A stretch of 64,000 nucleotides of DNA. Origin: Longilinea arvoryzae (GTDB taxonomy: Bacteria > Chloroflexota > Anaerolineae > Anaerolineales > Anaerolineaceae). The notes beneath the pieces are model-generated. The model searched no databases. It was not told the origin of the DNA and was given only the letters and a program-made list of their open reading frames with translations. The translations under genes were made by a program, and so were the position numbers. Positions 1 to 11,345 of this stretch are shown here, in pieces. Position 1 is the stretch's first letter, and the number at the start of each line of letters is the position of its first letter. The stretch covers positions 395,357-459,356 of the forward strand of contig NZ_DF967972.1 of the NCBI RefSeq assembly GCF_001050235.1. The letters run 5' to 3'.

Positions 1-489
1 GGCCTTGACCGACAGCTTATCCAATTCGGGTTGGAACAACCCGCCGAAATACTCCGGCGTGAAATCGCCGCGCAATGGGGATGGCTTTTCGCAGGCCACC
101 CGGTAATAAGCGTTGTCTTCCGTACCCCGCGCGAAACACATCAACCCGCCGTACATCGCCACGGATGCGCTCAGAGCCGTGCCATCGCTGAAATCCATCA
201 GCAACTGGTGTTTGGCGGGACGTTCCGCCGGATTATGGTGAAAGCGCAGATTGACCCCATCGCTGAACACCAGCACGTGATCTTCGACTTCGATTTCCAG
301 CATGCCGCCCCGCGCGGCAGCCGCCCCGATGGTCTTGCCCGTCAACAAACCGGCATAGCCGGCCGGGTCGCCGGTATACCAGGCAAATTTGTGGGGCGAT
401 TGGGCAGCCACGACCTCGTGAATGGTCTTCCCCGAAATGGATTGGTTGATTTGTCGCGCCAAAACGGCGGCTTCAGGAATCTCGAGCAT
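1..489 (-). CDS. Fpg/Nei-family DNA glycosylase, N-terminal part (runs off left edge)
   Basis: Reading frame open from an ATG at 489 to the window edge (163 codons, no stop). The product begins MLEIPEAAVLARQI, which matches the formamidopyrimidine-DNA glycosylase/endonuclease VIII N-terminus in which the residues after Met carry the catalytic Pro-Glu; here the acidic residue is shifted to LEIPEA, as in a Firmicutes/Chloroflexota subgroup of this family. A strong purine-rich ribosome site (GGGAGG) lies 6-7 bases before the ATG and fixes the start. The family excises oxidised bases and nicks the abasic site. The C-terminal H2TH and zinc-finger regions would lie outside the window, so completeness cannot be judged. 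The alternative is a glycosylase-fold protein with altered activity, because the canonical MPELPE start is modified. Confidence 0.75.
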   Translation of the reverse strand, partial: MLEIPEAAVLARQINQSISGKTIHEVVAAQSPHKFAWYTGDPAGYAGLLTGKTIGAAAARGGMLEIEVEDHVLVFSDGVNLRFHHNPAERPAKHQLLMDFSDGTALSASVAMYGGLMCFARGTEDNAYYRVACEKPSPLRGDFTPEYFGGLFQPELDKLSVKA

Positions 490-517
490 GATAAACCTCC
501 CTCCATCGTTTGAAGAT

Positions 518-523
518 AGTATA
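518..523 (-). promoter_or_regulatory. -10-like element before the Fpg/Nei gene
   Basis: TATACT on the minus strand lies about 28 bases upstream of the start at 489. No convincing -35 hexamer is seen at the right distance. Inferred promoter only. Confidence 0.3.
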
Positions 524-634
524 GCGGAGATTGATTTTTTGTTGTCCGCATCCGAGTCCAAAATACCGGGAACTGCCCGAATGATCTAGACGTCCTTATT
601 GAGAACAATATGACCGGAAAAGGAAGAACCTATC

Positions 635-1030
635 ATGAAATTTACCCTTTTATCCCTCGGAATGCTCTTTTGCCTGCTTCTGACGGCCTGCGCGCCGTCT
701 GATTCTTTGAATGATACAACCTGGATTTTATCCTCCCTCCAGGGCCAACCGGCTTTACTGGATAAAACCGTCACCCTCAACTTCGAGGACGGCACGTTGA
801 GCGGCACCGACGGCTGCAACAGCTACAGCACGGCCTATCAGATATCGGGCGAGAAATTGACCATCGACAAAAACATCATCAGCACCATGATGGCCTGCGC
901 CGACCCGATCATGCAGCAGGCCTCTGCGTTCAGCGCGGCCCTGATCAAGACGGCGGCTTACCAGATCAAGGATCAGGAATTATCCCTGCTGGACGAAAAC
1001 GGCCAGGTGCTGGCCATCTTCACGAAATAG
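635..1030 (+). CDS. META-domain (HslJ-like) lipoprotein
   Basis: 131 residues. An N-terminal hydrophobic signal ends in a lipobox (LLTAC, Cys about residue 19), so the product is expected to be a membrane-anchored lipoprotein. The mature part fits the META/HslJ domain: W-x-L near the start (TTWILSSLQGQP), then the characteristic GTDGCNSYSTAY segment, and a later MMACADPIMQQ motif with a second Cys. In other bacteria META proteins are linked to heat-shock or novobiocin resistance and motility; the biochemical role is unknown. AAGGAAG sits about 8 bases before the ATG. It is followed 85 bases later by a same-strand membrane-protein gene with its own -10-like sequence, so co-transcription is uncertain. 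Confidence 0.8.
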   Translation: MKFTLLSLGMLFCLLLTACAPSDSLNDTTWILSSLQGQPALLDKTVTLNFEDGTLSGTDGCNSYSTAYQISGEKLTIDKNIISTMMACADPIMQQASAFSAALIKTAAYQIKDQELSLLDENGQVLAIFTK

Positions 1031-1114
1031 AACCGGATATCCAATCCCCCCGCGGTTTTTTCGGGCCCAATTCCGCATCCCGACTATACTATTATTATTT
1101 GCGCGGGGGTATCC

Positions 1115-1771
1115 ATGCTGGTCCTGATTAAGAATCCCCTTTTCTTTCAGATCTTCGCCGCGGCCGGTGCATTGAGCGCTGTGCTCGGCGCGTGCATCGC
1201 CGGCCGGGTTTACCGCGACCGGGACGGCCGGCGATATTCACCGCTCAACCACTTCATCTCCGAGCTGGGCGAGATCGGCATATCCCGCCTGGCCTGGGTT
1301 TTCAACCTGGGACTGATCCTGTGCGGCCTGTGCCTGCTGCCGGCCTGCCTCAGCCTGGGGTTGATCCTGCCGGGCGTCTGGTCCAGGCTGGGCCTGGCGG
1401 CCGGCGTGATCGCCACGCTCAGCATCTCCGCGGTGGGGATTTTCCCGATGAATCGCATGACCGCGCACACCCGCGCCGCCAATTCCTACTTTCGCATGGG
1501 CCTGGTGATGGTCGTTTTCTTCACGCTTGCCATCCTGCTCCAGCCGTCGGAGTCGCAGCGGCTGTCGCGCTGGCTGGCGCTGGCCGGGCTGCCGGCCATC
1601 CTGGCCTATGCCTCTTTTTTGATCTACTCGCGGGTCGGCGTCGACCCTTCCCGAAATCCACTCGACCCATCCGAGTTCATCCGCCCGCGCTTCTGGGCTC
1701 TGGCCGCCGTCGAGTGGTCCATTTTTGTGACCACCATCCCCTGGCTGCTAATGATCGCCGCAGGCTTGTAG
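1115..1771 (+). CDS. DUF998-type integral membrane protein
   Basis: 218 residues with six hydrophobic stretches (roughly 8-28, 62-82, 86-108, 125-143, 154-172, 195-215). The segment S-x-L-N-H-F-I-S-E-L-G after the first helix and the F-P-M-N-x-M-T-A-H motif between helices 3 and 4 are typical of the DUF998 family, whose function is unknown. TATACT at 1084-1089 and a GGGGGT ribosome-binding-like stretch precede the ATG, suggesting a short 5' leader. It converges on the DprA-like gene that follows. No operon partner is evident. Confidence 0.7.
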   Translation: MLVLIKNPLFFQIFAAAGALSAVLGACIAGRVYRDRDGRRYSPLNHFISELGEIGISRLAWVFNLGLILCGLCLLPACLSLGLILPGVWSRLGLAAGVIATLSISAVGIFPMNRMTAHTRAANSYFRMGLVMVVFFTLAILLQPSESQRLSRWLALAGLPAILAYASFLIYSRVGVDPSRNPLDPSEFIRPRFWALAAVEWSIFVTTIPWLLMIAAGL

Positions 1772-1819
1772 GGCTCGTGCGTTTACGAAGTTTTGCAGTG
1801 CAGCAAATCGTGTACATGA

Positions 1820-2787
1820 TCAAAATAGAGTCATCTGATTGGATGGTTTCGGCAGACTCGCGGATTTTTCCTGCAGCCACCCCGGCAGCCTGAGCGGAGG
1901 TTCGGTGAACGGGTGCGGGAAGGGAAGCGCGCCTTTCTTCAGCAGCTCGCGGTTTCCATCCGGCATGTCGGCGTGTTCCAGCACGAAGACCGGCACCCAG
2001 CCGTTCTTGAGCGTCTCGCTGGCGCCGGACCAGGTGCCGCCCGTACCGGCGTCGGACGCGACCACGATGGCGTAATCGGCCAGACAGTAGATCAGGCGGT
2101 TGCGCCCCATCGCCGCGCCGACCGAAAAACCCGCGTTGGGACTGTAGGGCGTCACCAGGCACAAATCTCCGCACCGCAGCGCAGTCTCATGCGCGCGCAG
2201 GGATTTCTCCAGGCTGTCGGCCAGCACACCCACCGCCGTACCGCGCGCTTCGAGGGCCGCGTCCATGCTGAGCGTATCCACGCCCCGGGCGCCGCCCGAA
2301 TACAGCACCTGCCCCGAGAGCCCGCAGGCATTGCCGACGAAGCGCGCACATTCCTGCCCGGCATCATCCAGGCGGCGCGAACCGACCACGGCGATGCCCG
2401 GCTGCCCGAGCAGCGCCTGTTCGCCGGCGTAGAATAGCACACTCGGCGCCGAATCCTTCAGGCGTTCGCGGTAGCGTTGGGGATAATCCGCGTCGGCGCG
2501 GGTGAGCGGGAAAATGCCCAGGCGGGCGCAGCGCTCCAGGCTGGCCTGCAGTGCGCCCGCGCGGTCGACCAGCAGCGCGATGCGCGCGGCCACTTCCGCC
2601 GATAGAGCGAGCTGGCGCTGGAGGTCCGTCACCTGCAGGTCCAGCAGGCTGGCGGGGCGCAAAGCAGCCGCCTGCAGTTTGCGCGCCAATGGATTCCACT
2701 CGCGCAGGGTCAGGGGTTTGGTCTCGTCATCGGCCAAAGCCAATTGCGAGCACAACAGCAGGATCGCCAGAGAGTCTTGGGATGGGT

Positions 2788-2791
<4 letters not shown>
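1820..2791 (-). CDS. DprA/Smf-like nucleotide-binding protein (RqlI/PsyrA-like)
   Basis: 323 residues. Residues 1-110 are helical, with a possible HhH-like region. From about 115 a DprA-type Rossmann fold follows: VVGSRR (136-140) and YSGGARGVDTLS (164-175), then a conserved core containing PNAGFSVGAAMGRNRLI. DprA normally loads RecA on incoming ssDNA. This version lacks an obvious C-terminal winged helix and ends in a short QMTLF tail. Its ATG overlaps the stop of the RecQ-phosphoribosyltransferase gene by 4 bases (ATGA), so the two are translationally coupled. The same pairing, a RecQ-like helicase with PRTase domain plus a DprA-like partner, is known from RqlHI of E. coli (RqlI restrains genotoxic RqlH) and PsyrTA toxin-antitoxin/defence loci. 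By that parallel this protein is the antitoxin. An ordinary DprA for transformation is possible but less likely given the partner. Confidence 0.8.
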
Positions 2792-5556
<2,765 letters not shown>

Positions 5557-5733
5557 GGGTGCAACTCCGTTGGGCTCTCAGCTAACCGGCAGAACGCCAA
5601 ACCGCGCCGGATGAGATACAAACCGGAATCGATCACCTGTAAATTGAGAATTTAAGATTATAAGGAAGGATCTATGGAATCAATGCGAAACGTACCATCC
5701 CCATGCCATCATTATACACAGGTCAGCCGCTGC

Positions 5734-6510
5734 CTATTGTAAAACCGCCGGTATGATTTTCGCGATGCGCTGGCTGTTTTCGATCTCGTTTCCAAAGCGC
5801 AAATCCTTGCCGATCGCCTTGCCGTAGGCGAAGAAATCAGCGCCCAGTTGTTCCGGCGTGGCATTGGCCAGCTTTTCCAGGCTGCCGTAGCCGGCGCCGA
5901 CGATGTTCGATATGGTTGCCTTGCTGGCCCAGGGAAGGCGCGACAGATCGGCGCGGTTCACCAGATCCAGGATGACTGCCTCGGGCAGCCCGCTCGTGGC
6001 CGCCAGCGCCCTGCGCCCGGCCGGCGGGATGCCCTGCTGCAGGAGGTCCAGGTTCGAGCGAACGCCCAGCCCGTTCAAAATCCCGACCGCGCTGAGGACG
6101 GCCGCCTGGTCGCGCACCAACTGCGCGAGCAGTTTACGCTTCGGGACGATCCAGTAGGCCAGATACTTCAGCACGTGCGCGATCGTTGTCGCGCCGAGAC
6201 CGCTCTGCCCGCAAAAGGCCTCCAATGCATCCCGACCGTCCGCCCGCGCGAACAGATCCAGGATGCTCTTCACCCCGGCCTGCTCCAGCTTCGCGATGGC
6301 ATCCACCAGCCAGTCGGCGTAATCGGCGTAGCGCTGGCGCGGATCGCCGCCCAGGATGCGCCGGGTATAGCCGGAGAGCTCCGCCGTCGGAAAATCGTAC
6401 GCCTGACGAACGAACGGATAGGCAAACGATTCGTGGAATTGCCGGCACAGCGTTTCATAATCCTTGATTGGGGACAGGGCTTTTTGAACTTCGGTCCAAT
6501 CGATTGGCAT
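5734..6510 (-). CDS. Helix-hairpin-helix protein, DUF4332-like
   Basis: 258 residues, soluble, no signal peptide. Several repeated short helical motifs resemble HhH units: L-x-x-A-G-V-x-S-I-L-D-L (near 95-110), L-N-G-L-G-V-R-S-N-L-D-L-L and T-I-S-N-I-V-G-A-G-Y-G-S-L-E-K-L-A-N-A-T. Such repeats in DUF4332 proteins suggest nucleic-acid or protein binding, but no enzymatic motif is visible. The ICMT-like methyltransferase gene ends 10 bases upstream of its start neighbourhood on the same strand, so both are probably co-transcribed. The start ATG at 6510 is preceded by GAGGAGATCGC. No function is proposed beyond nucleic-acid association. Confidence 0.6.
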   Translation of the reverse strand: MPIDWTEVQKALSPIKDYETLCRQFHESFAYPFVRQAYDFPTAELSGYTRRILGGDPRQRYADYADWLVDAIAKLEQAGVKSILDLFARADGRDALEAFCGQSGLGATTIAHVLKYLAYWIVPKRKLLAQLVRDQAAVLSAVGILNGLGVRSNLDLLQQGIPPAGRRALAATSGLPEAVILDLVNRADLSRLPWASKATISNIVGAGYGSLEKLANATPEQLGADFFAYGKAIGKDLRFGNEIENSQRIAKIIPAVLQ

Positions 6511-6519
6511 GCGATCTCC

Positions 6520-7062
6520 TCAATGTCGGCGCGAAATGATCTTTGGAAGGATGAACGGCGTCCCGGCCTTGTAATCCAGATACGCCTGCCCGAAACGTGC
6601 TTCCAGTTCGCGTTCCTCGATGCGCTTGAGATAGGTGATGAGCAGCGCCGCCAGCAGAAGAGCTATGGCGATGGAGGAGATCGAGCCTACCGCGACGGCG
6701 ACGCCCAGGTAGATCGTCAGCGCGCCGAACGACATCGGGTTGCGGCAGTAGCGGAACGGCCCGCTGATTAACAGCGTTTGCGTGGGCATGACCGGCAGCG
6801 GGGTGCCCCGGGCGTGACCGATCTCCATGACGTTCGACCAGATTCCAAAGAAGGCCCCCAACAGGATGAGCAGGCCGCCCAGCACCAGGTTGCCAATGCC
6901 GAAGGTAAGCTGCGGCAGGCCCAGCAGCGTGTCCAGGCGCGGCCCGAGCCGCACCAGCATCCATGGAATCAGGAAGACGAACAGGACCCCGGCCGGCAGC
7001 ACAGCCAGCAGGCGTTGCCCCAGAGAATATTCTCGCTTGGCCCAGCGGGTGAAGAGATTCAT
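6520..7062 (-). CDS. Isoprenylcysteine carboxyl methyltransferase (ICMT/PEMT)-like membrane protein
   Basis: 180 residues from the ATG at 7062, chosen over an upstream ATG at 7098 because GGAGG lies 6 bases before it. Four hydrophobic helices are visible. The C-terminal family signature is clear: GPFRYCRNPMSFG (SAM-binding R-x-x-R-N-P) and the E-E-R-E-L-E-x-x-F-G-x-x-Y-x-x-Y block ending in a P-F-I-L-P motif. The family methylates small lipophilic or thiol substrates at the membrane; in bacteria the substrate is usually unknown. Co-directional with and 10 bases from the HhH-protein gene. Confidence 0.8.
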   Translation of the reverse strand: MNLFTRWAKREYSLGQRLLAVLPAGVLFVFLIPWMLVRLGPRLDTLLGLPQLTFGIGNLVLGGLLILLGAFFGIWSNVMEIGHARGTPLPVMPTQTLLISGPFRYCRNPMSFGALTIYLGVAVAVGSISSIAIALLLAALLITYLKRIEERELEARFGQAYLDYKAGTPFILPKIISRRH

Positions 7063-7191
7063 GAGATACCTCCACGGCGGATCGATCACTTTATTCATTA
7101 TATGCCGTGGAAGAATTTAACTGGGGTGAAGAGGATGGTGAGGATGAAAAACGTCCACCCGGTCCCGATTGACCCAGTTACAGCTCACAAC

Positions 7192-7800
7192 GTAAGGGCG
7201 CAGCGGGGAATATGTAAGGCATCGATCTATCCAAGGCAAGCTGCGCCCGTACCGGCCACACCCTCATCCATTCAGTTGCCGTAGGGCGTGCACCTGCCCC
7301 CATTCGGGGGTGGGCACGCGTCTTCCGGCGTCAAACCCATCCCACCCGATGCCGTAGATCGTGGGCTCAAGCCCACCCTACTCGTTGCTCTTGTGGCGTA
7401 AGGGCGCAGCGGGGAATATGCACGGCCTCAACTTACCTAAGTCAAGCTGCGCCCGTGCCCGCCACACCCCTCATCCATTCAGTTGCCGTAGGGCGTGCAC
7501 CTGCCCCCATTCGGGGGTGGGCACGCGTATTCCGGCGTCAAACCCATCCCACCTGATGCCATAGATCGTGGGCTCAAGCCCACCCTACTCGTTGCTCTTG
7601 CAGCGTAAGGGCGTCAGCGGGGAATATGCACGACATCGACCTGCCTGGGCCAGGCTGCGCCCGCGCCCGCCACACTCTGCCACCACTCAAGGTACCCCAC
7701 GCGAACAGCGTAAGGGCGTCAGCGGGGAATTTGCACGGCCTCAACCTATCTAGGTCAAGCTGCGCCCGCACCGGCCACACCCCACATCCACTCAAGACGC
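7192..7800. repeat. Cluster of four intergenic repeat units (about 206, 207 and 105 bp spacing)
   Basis: Four copies of a core starting GTAAGGGCG(T)CAGCGGGGAA begin at about 7192, 7398, 7605 and 7710. The first two units are full length (about 206 bp) and also contain a hairpin CCCCCATTCGGGGG and a perfect inverted repeat GTGGGCTCAAGCCCAC. The last two units are shortened. Short frames here are composed of repeat sequence and are not considered genes. No CRISPR-like constant spacer length is seen. Apart from a possible promoter at its right end, the 7063-8057 gap holds nothing else. Confidence 0.85.
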
Positions 7801-7893
7801 CCTGCGCACTCTTACACCGTTTACGCAGCACCCACAGTCTGATCGTTCCGGATATCTCCTTAATTCCTTGCAATTCTTTTCTTGCTCCGAATG

Positions 7894-7899
7894 TATAAT
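7894..7899 (+). promoter_or_regulatory. -10-like TATAAT upstream of the FHA-ABC gene
   Basis: A perfect TATAAT lies about 160 bases before the start at 8058. The best upstream hexamer, TTGCAA at 7868, is 20 bases away, which is long. It could be the promoter of the signalling block, with a long untranslated leader. Confidence 0.3.
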
Positions 7900-8057
7900 C
7901 AAGGGTGAATCCCCGATCTTGCTAATCCATTCTCCATCCGTCTCTTTTCCGGCCAGGTTTCCGCCGCGTCGACGCTTTCATTCCTTCCCGCCCCAAGGAA
8001 ATCATTTCTTTTCCGCACCCATGGGCTCAACGAGCAGTGAACACAGGAGGGTCAACC

Positions 8058-11000
8058 ATGGAAGCACCGGACCAACCCAGGTTGGTGTTGCGCGAAGGGC
8101 AGGCCGAGCGCGACAGTTTTCCCGTCGACCGGCCCGAACTGATCATCGGGCGCGATCCATCCGCGGAGATCCTGATCGATTCGCCGGGCGTCTCGCGCCG
8201 GCATGCCCGCGTCTACCGCCAGGCGGGCGACATCTGGCTGGAAGACCTGGGCAGCCGCAACGGCACCTTCGTCAACGGCGAACGCGTCGGCGCGCCGCAG
8301 CGCCTGAATGCCAACGATGAAATCCGCCTGGGGCAGTCCGTGATGCTGATTTTTCAGCAGCCGCCCAGGGCAGCCGAAACGGTCCTCGAATCGGCCGCCA
8401 CCCAGCAGCAGCAAATCCCCCAGGAGACGGTGATGGAAGCCATCTCCGGCGTGGCCGCCACCATGATTGGCGACGATTCGCTGCTGACCGGCGCGCCGCG
8501 CACCCCGCCCCGCCTGACCATCACCATCGCCGGCGAAAAGTCCGCCACCTACACCCTGACCCAACCTGAAATCCGCCTGGGGCGCGCCAGCGACAACGAT
8601 ATCGTCATCGATTCGCGCATCGTCTCGCGCTACCATGCCCACCTGGTGAAAACCCCGGCCGGGTACACCCTGAACGTATTACCCGAGGCCGCCAACCCGA
8701 TCCTGTTGGAAGGCCGCCCGGTGCAGGCCAGTCAGCCGCTCGAGAACGGCGACATCCTGCGCATTGGCAGCCTGGACCCCGGCCTGATGGTCACGCTGAC
8801 CTACTCCGAGCCGGTCGCGGCGGCCGCGGGCGAGATGCAGCCCATTCGCTTCGGCGAAAAGGCTCTGCTGCAGATCGGGCGTGACCCGGGCAACGATATC
8901 GTCCTCTCCTCGCCGACCGTCTCGCGCTTCCATGCCCAGATCGAACGCGTCGGCCACCGCTATTGCCTGCGCGACCTGCGCTCAGCCAACGGCACCTTCG
9001 TCAACGACCAGCGCATCGAAAAAGAAGTCTGGCTGAACGAGAACGACACCGTGCGCATCGGGCGCCACCGCTTCGTCATGAAACAGGACCAGTTGGACCG
9101 CTTCGACGACACGCGCGGCCTGAAGGTCGAAGCCTACGGCCTGAACCGCTGGGTGCGCAAAGACCTGAACATCCTGCAGAACATCTCGCTGTGCTTCCAG
9201 CCCCGCGAACTGGTGGTGGTCGTCGGCCAATCCGGCGGCGGCAAATCGACCCTGATCAACGCCATCATCGGTTACAAGCCCGCCACCCAGGGCCAGGTGC
9301 TGGTCAACGGCACCAATGTCTACCGCAATTACGACGCCGTGCGCGATGACATGGGCTACGTGCCCCAACGCGACATCATCCACATGGGCCTGACCGTATA
9401 CCAGGCGCTGGATTACACCGCCCGCCTGCGCATGCCGCGCGACACCAGCAAGGCCGAGCGTCACAAACGCATCCTGGAGGTGTTGGAGGATCTCGATCTG
9501 CTGCACCGCAAGGACAGCCCCATCAGCAAGCTGAGCGGCGGGCAGCAAAAGCGCGTCTCGATCGGGGTCGAGCTGCTGACTTCGCCCGGCCTGTTCTTCC
9601 TGGACGAGCCCACCTCCGGCCTGGATCCCGGCACCGAGACCGCCTTCATGCACCTGATGCGCCGCCTGGCCGACCAGGGCCGCACCATCGTGCTGGTGAC
9701 GCACGCCACCAAGAACGTCATGCTGGCCGACAAGGTGGTCTTTCTGGCGCGCGGCGGCTACCTGGCCTGGTTTGGCCCCCCGGACGAAGCCCTGGCTTAC
9801 TTCGATTCATTCCGCTCGGAACGCGAGAAACGCGTGCGCGAGATGGAATTCGACCAGATCTATGCCATTCTGGATGATTCTTCCAAGGGCAGCGCCCAGG
9901 AATGGGCCAAGCGCTACACCGAGACACCTTTCTATCAAAAATACGTTGTCGAGGCGCTCAAGCAGGCCAAGGAAGCCCATCCGGTGGCGACCCCGCCCGA
10001 GGTCAAAGGCCCCAAGACCGCGGCGCCCAAACCTAAACGCAAGAAGGCCGCCTCCGGGCTGAGCCAGTTCCTGATCCTCTCGGCGCGCAACCTGCGCATT
10101 CTCATCCGCGACCGGTCGTCGCTGATTTTGATGCTGCTGGCGGCTCCGGCGGTGGCCGCGCTGGACTTTGTCATCGCGCCCCTGATGGGCAGCGCGCCGT
10201 TCGATTACAATACCGGCGACGCCGCCAATGGCTCGATCACGCTCTTTCTGATGACCATCTATTGTCTGCTGGTGGCCGGGCTCTCGCAGATGCGCGAGTT
10301 CGTCAAAGAGGAGGATATCTACAAGCGAGAAAGGCTGGTCAACCTGCAGATCGTTCCATACGTGGCCTCGAAGGTGTGGGTGGCGCTGCTGCTGGCCTTC
10401 TACCACGCCGCCGCCTATACCGTCATCCATTATCTGGCCTTCAAGATGCCCGGCACACTGGCGGATATGGGCCTGGTCTACGTGACCATGGTGCTGGCGG
10501 CCATGGCCGGCATGGTGTGCGGACTGCTGGCTTCAGCGCTGGCGCCGGCGGCCTCCTCCGCGCCCATGGTGATGATCTTGCTGCTGGTGCCCCAGATCGT
10601 GCTCAGCGGCGCGCTGGCGCCGGTGCCCGAAAATGTCAGCGCCATCGCCTCGACCCGCTGGGCCTTCGAGGGGCTGATCGGCATCGTGGGGTACGGCTCG
10701 GATGTGGCCGCTGATCCGTGCTGGGAGCTGCCCGAAGATCTGCGGGACGCCATGACGCTGGAGGATAAAGCGGCGGCCGGCTGCCGCTGCATGGGCACGG
10801 CCATCTTCACACCGGGTTCGTGCAATTTCCCCGGCGTGGGCCAGTATTTCGTGCCTGAGGTGGACCAACCCGAGGTCGCCAAACCCGCCGATCTGCCCGC
10901 CAAACCCGCCGAACCGGTCATTCCGGACGCGCCGAAAGCGCCCACCGATCAGAACGATCAGGTTCAGATGGTTCAGTATCTGAACGCGCTGAAAGCGTAT

Positions 11001-11321
11001 CAGGATGAGGTCACGCTGATCCAGAACGCCTACAAGGATGCCATGTCGCTGTACGAATCCCAGGCCAAGGTTTACCAGGCGGAAATGGAAGCCTATCAGG
11101 AAGATGTATTGAAATACGAATCGGCGCGCAACTCGGCCGTGGAGCGCGCCGAGGGTGTGATCGACGGCGTCAAGGAAAGCTTCGGTTGGGGTTGGGTGGA
11201 CAAATCCAACCCGGCCGTTTTCCGCGCCTGGCTGACGGAGGTCTGGGGCGCGCAGGGCATCCTGATCGGTGTGTTCATCGTGATCATCCTGATCCTGATC
11301 AAGCGCAAGGACAACGCCTGA
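8058..11321 (+). CDS. Triple-FHA ABC exporter (ATPase-permease fusion, Rv1747-like)
   Basis: 1087 residues from the ATG at 8058 (AGGAGGG 6 bases upstream). Three forkhead-associated domains: FHA1 about 8-100 (IIGRDPS, VSRRHAR, SRNGTFVNG), FHA2 about 140-250 (RLGRASDNDIVI, VSRYHAH, but no Asn-Gly-Thr) and FHA3 about 258-350 (IGRDPGNDIVL, VSRFHAQ, SANGTFVN). Then an ABC ATPase: Walker A GQSGGGKST (about 390), signature LSGGQQKRVSI (about 491), Walker B FFLDEPTSGLDP (about 512). The C-terminus is an ABC2-type permease with about six membrane helices and a large Pro/Lys/Gln-rich, coiled extracytoplasmic insert before the last helix. FHA domains bind phosphothreonine, and two Ser/Thr kinases follow in the same block, so kinase control of export is the natural inference. 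M. tuberculosis Rv1747 with PknF is the known parallel. Cargo unknown. Confidence 0.9.
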   Translation: MEAPDQPRLVLREGQAERDSFPVDRPELIIGRDPSAEILIDSPGVSRRHARVYRQAGDIWLEDLGSRNGTFVNGERVGAPQRLNANDEIRLGQSVMLIFQQPPRAAETVLESAATQQQQIPQETVMEAISGVAATMIGDDSLLTGAPRTPPRLTITIAGEKSATYTLTQPEIRLGRASDNDIVIDSRIVSRYHAHLVKTPAGYTLNVLPEAANPILLEGRPVQASQPLENGDILRIGSLDPGLMVTLTYSEPVAAAAGEMQPIRFGEKALLQIGRDPGNDIVLSSPTVSRFHAQIERVGHRYCLRDLRSANGTFVNDQRIEKEVWLNENDTVRIGRHRFVMKQDQLDRFDDTRGLKVEAYGLNRWVRKDLNILQNISLCFQPRELVVVVGQSGGGKSTLINAIIGYKPATQGQVLVNGTNVYRNYDAVRDDMGYVPQRDIIHMGLTVYQALDYTARLRMPRDTSKAERHKRILEVLEDLDLLHRKDSPISKLSGGQQKRVSIGVELLTSPGLFFLDEPTSGLDPGTETAFMHLMRRLADQGRTIVLVTHATKNVMLADKVVFLARGGYLAWFGPPDEALAYFDSFRSEREKRVREMEFDQIYAILDDSSKGSAQEWAKRYTETPFYQKYVVEALKQAKEAHPVATPPEVKGPKTAAPKPKRKKAASGLSQFLILSARNLRILIRDRSSLILMLLAAPAVAALDFVIAPLMGSAPFDYNTGDAANGSITLFLMTIYCLLVAGLSQMREFVKEEDIYKRERLVNLQIVPYVASKVWVALLLAFYHAAAYTVIHYLAFKMPGTLADMGLVYVTMVLAAMAGMVCGLLASALAPAASSAPMVMILLLVPQIVLSGALAPVPENVSAIASTRWAFEGLIGIVGYGSDVAADPCWELPEDLRDAMTLEDKAAAGCRCMGTAIFTPGSCNFPGVGQYFVPEVDQPEVAKPADLPAKPAEPVIPDAPKAPTDQNDQVQMVQYLNALKAYQDEVTLIQNAYKDAMSLYESQAKVYQAEMEAYQEDVLKYESARNSAVERAEGVIDGVKESFGWGWVDKSNPAVFRAWLTEVWGAQGILIGVFIVIILILIKRKDNA

Positions 11322-11345
11322 GGGCGGCGCGGGGACGGAGGAGCA

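Noticed and set aside
7192..7800. Repeat cluster considered as a CRISPR array
   Set aside because: Units are 100-207 bp with unequal spacing and long conserved spans; no cas genes are present.
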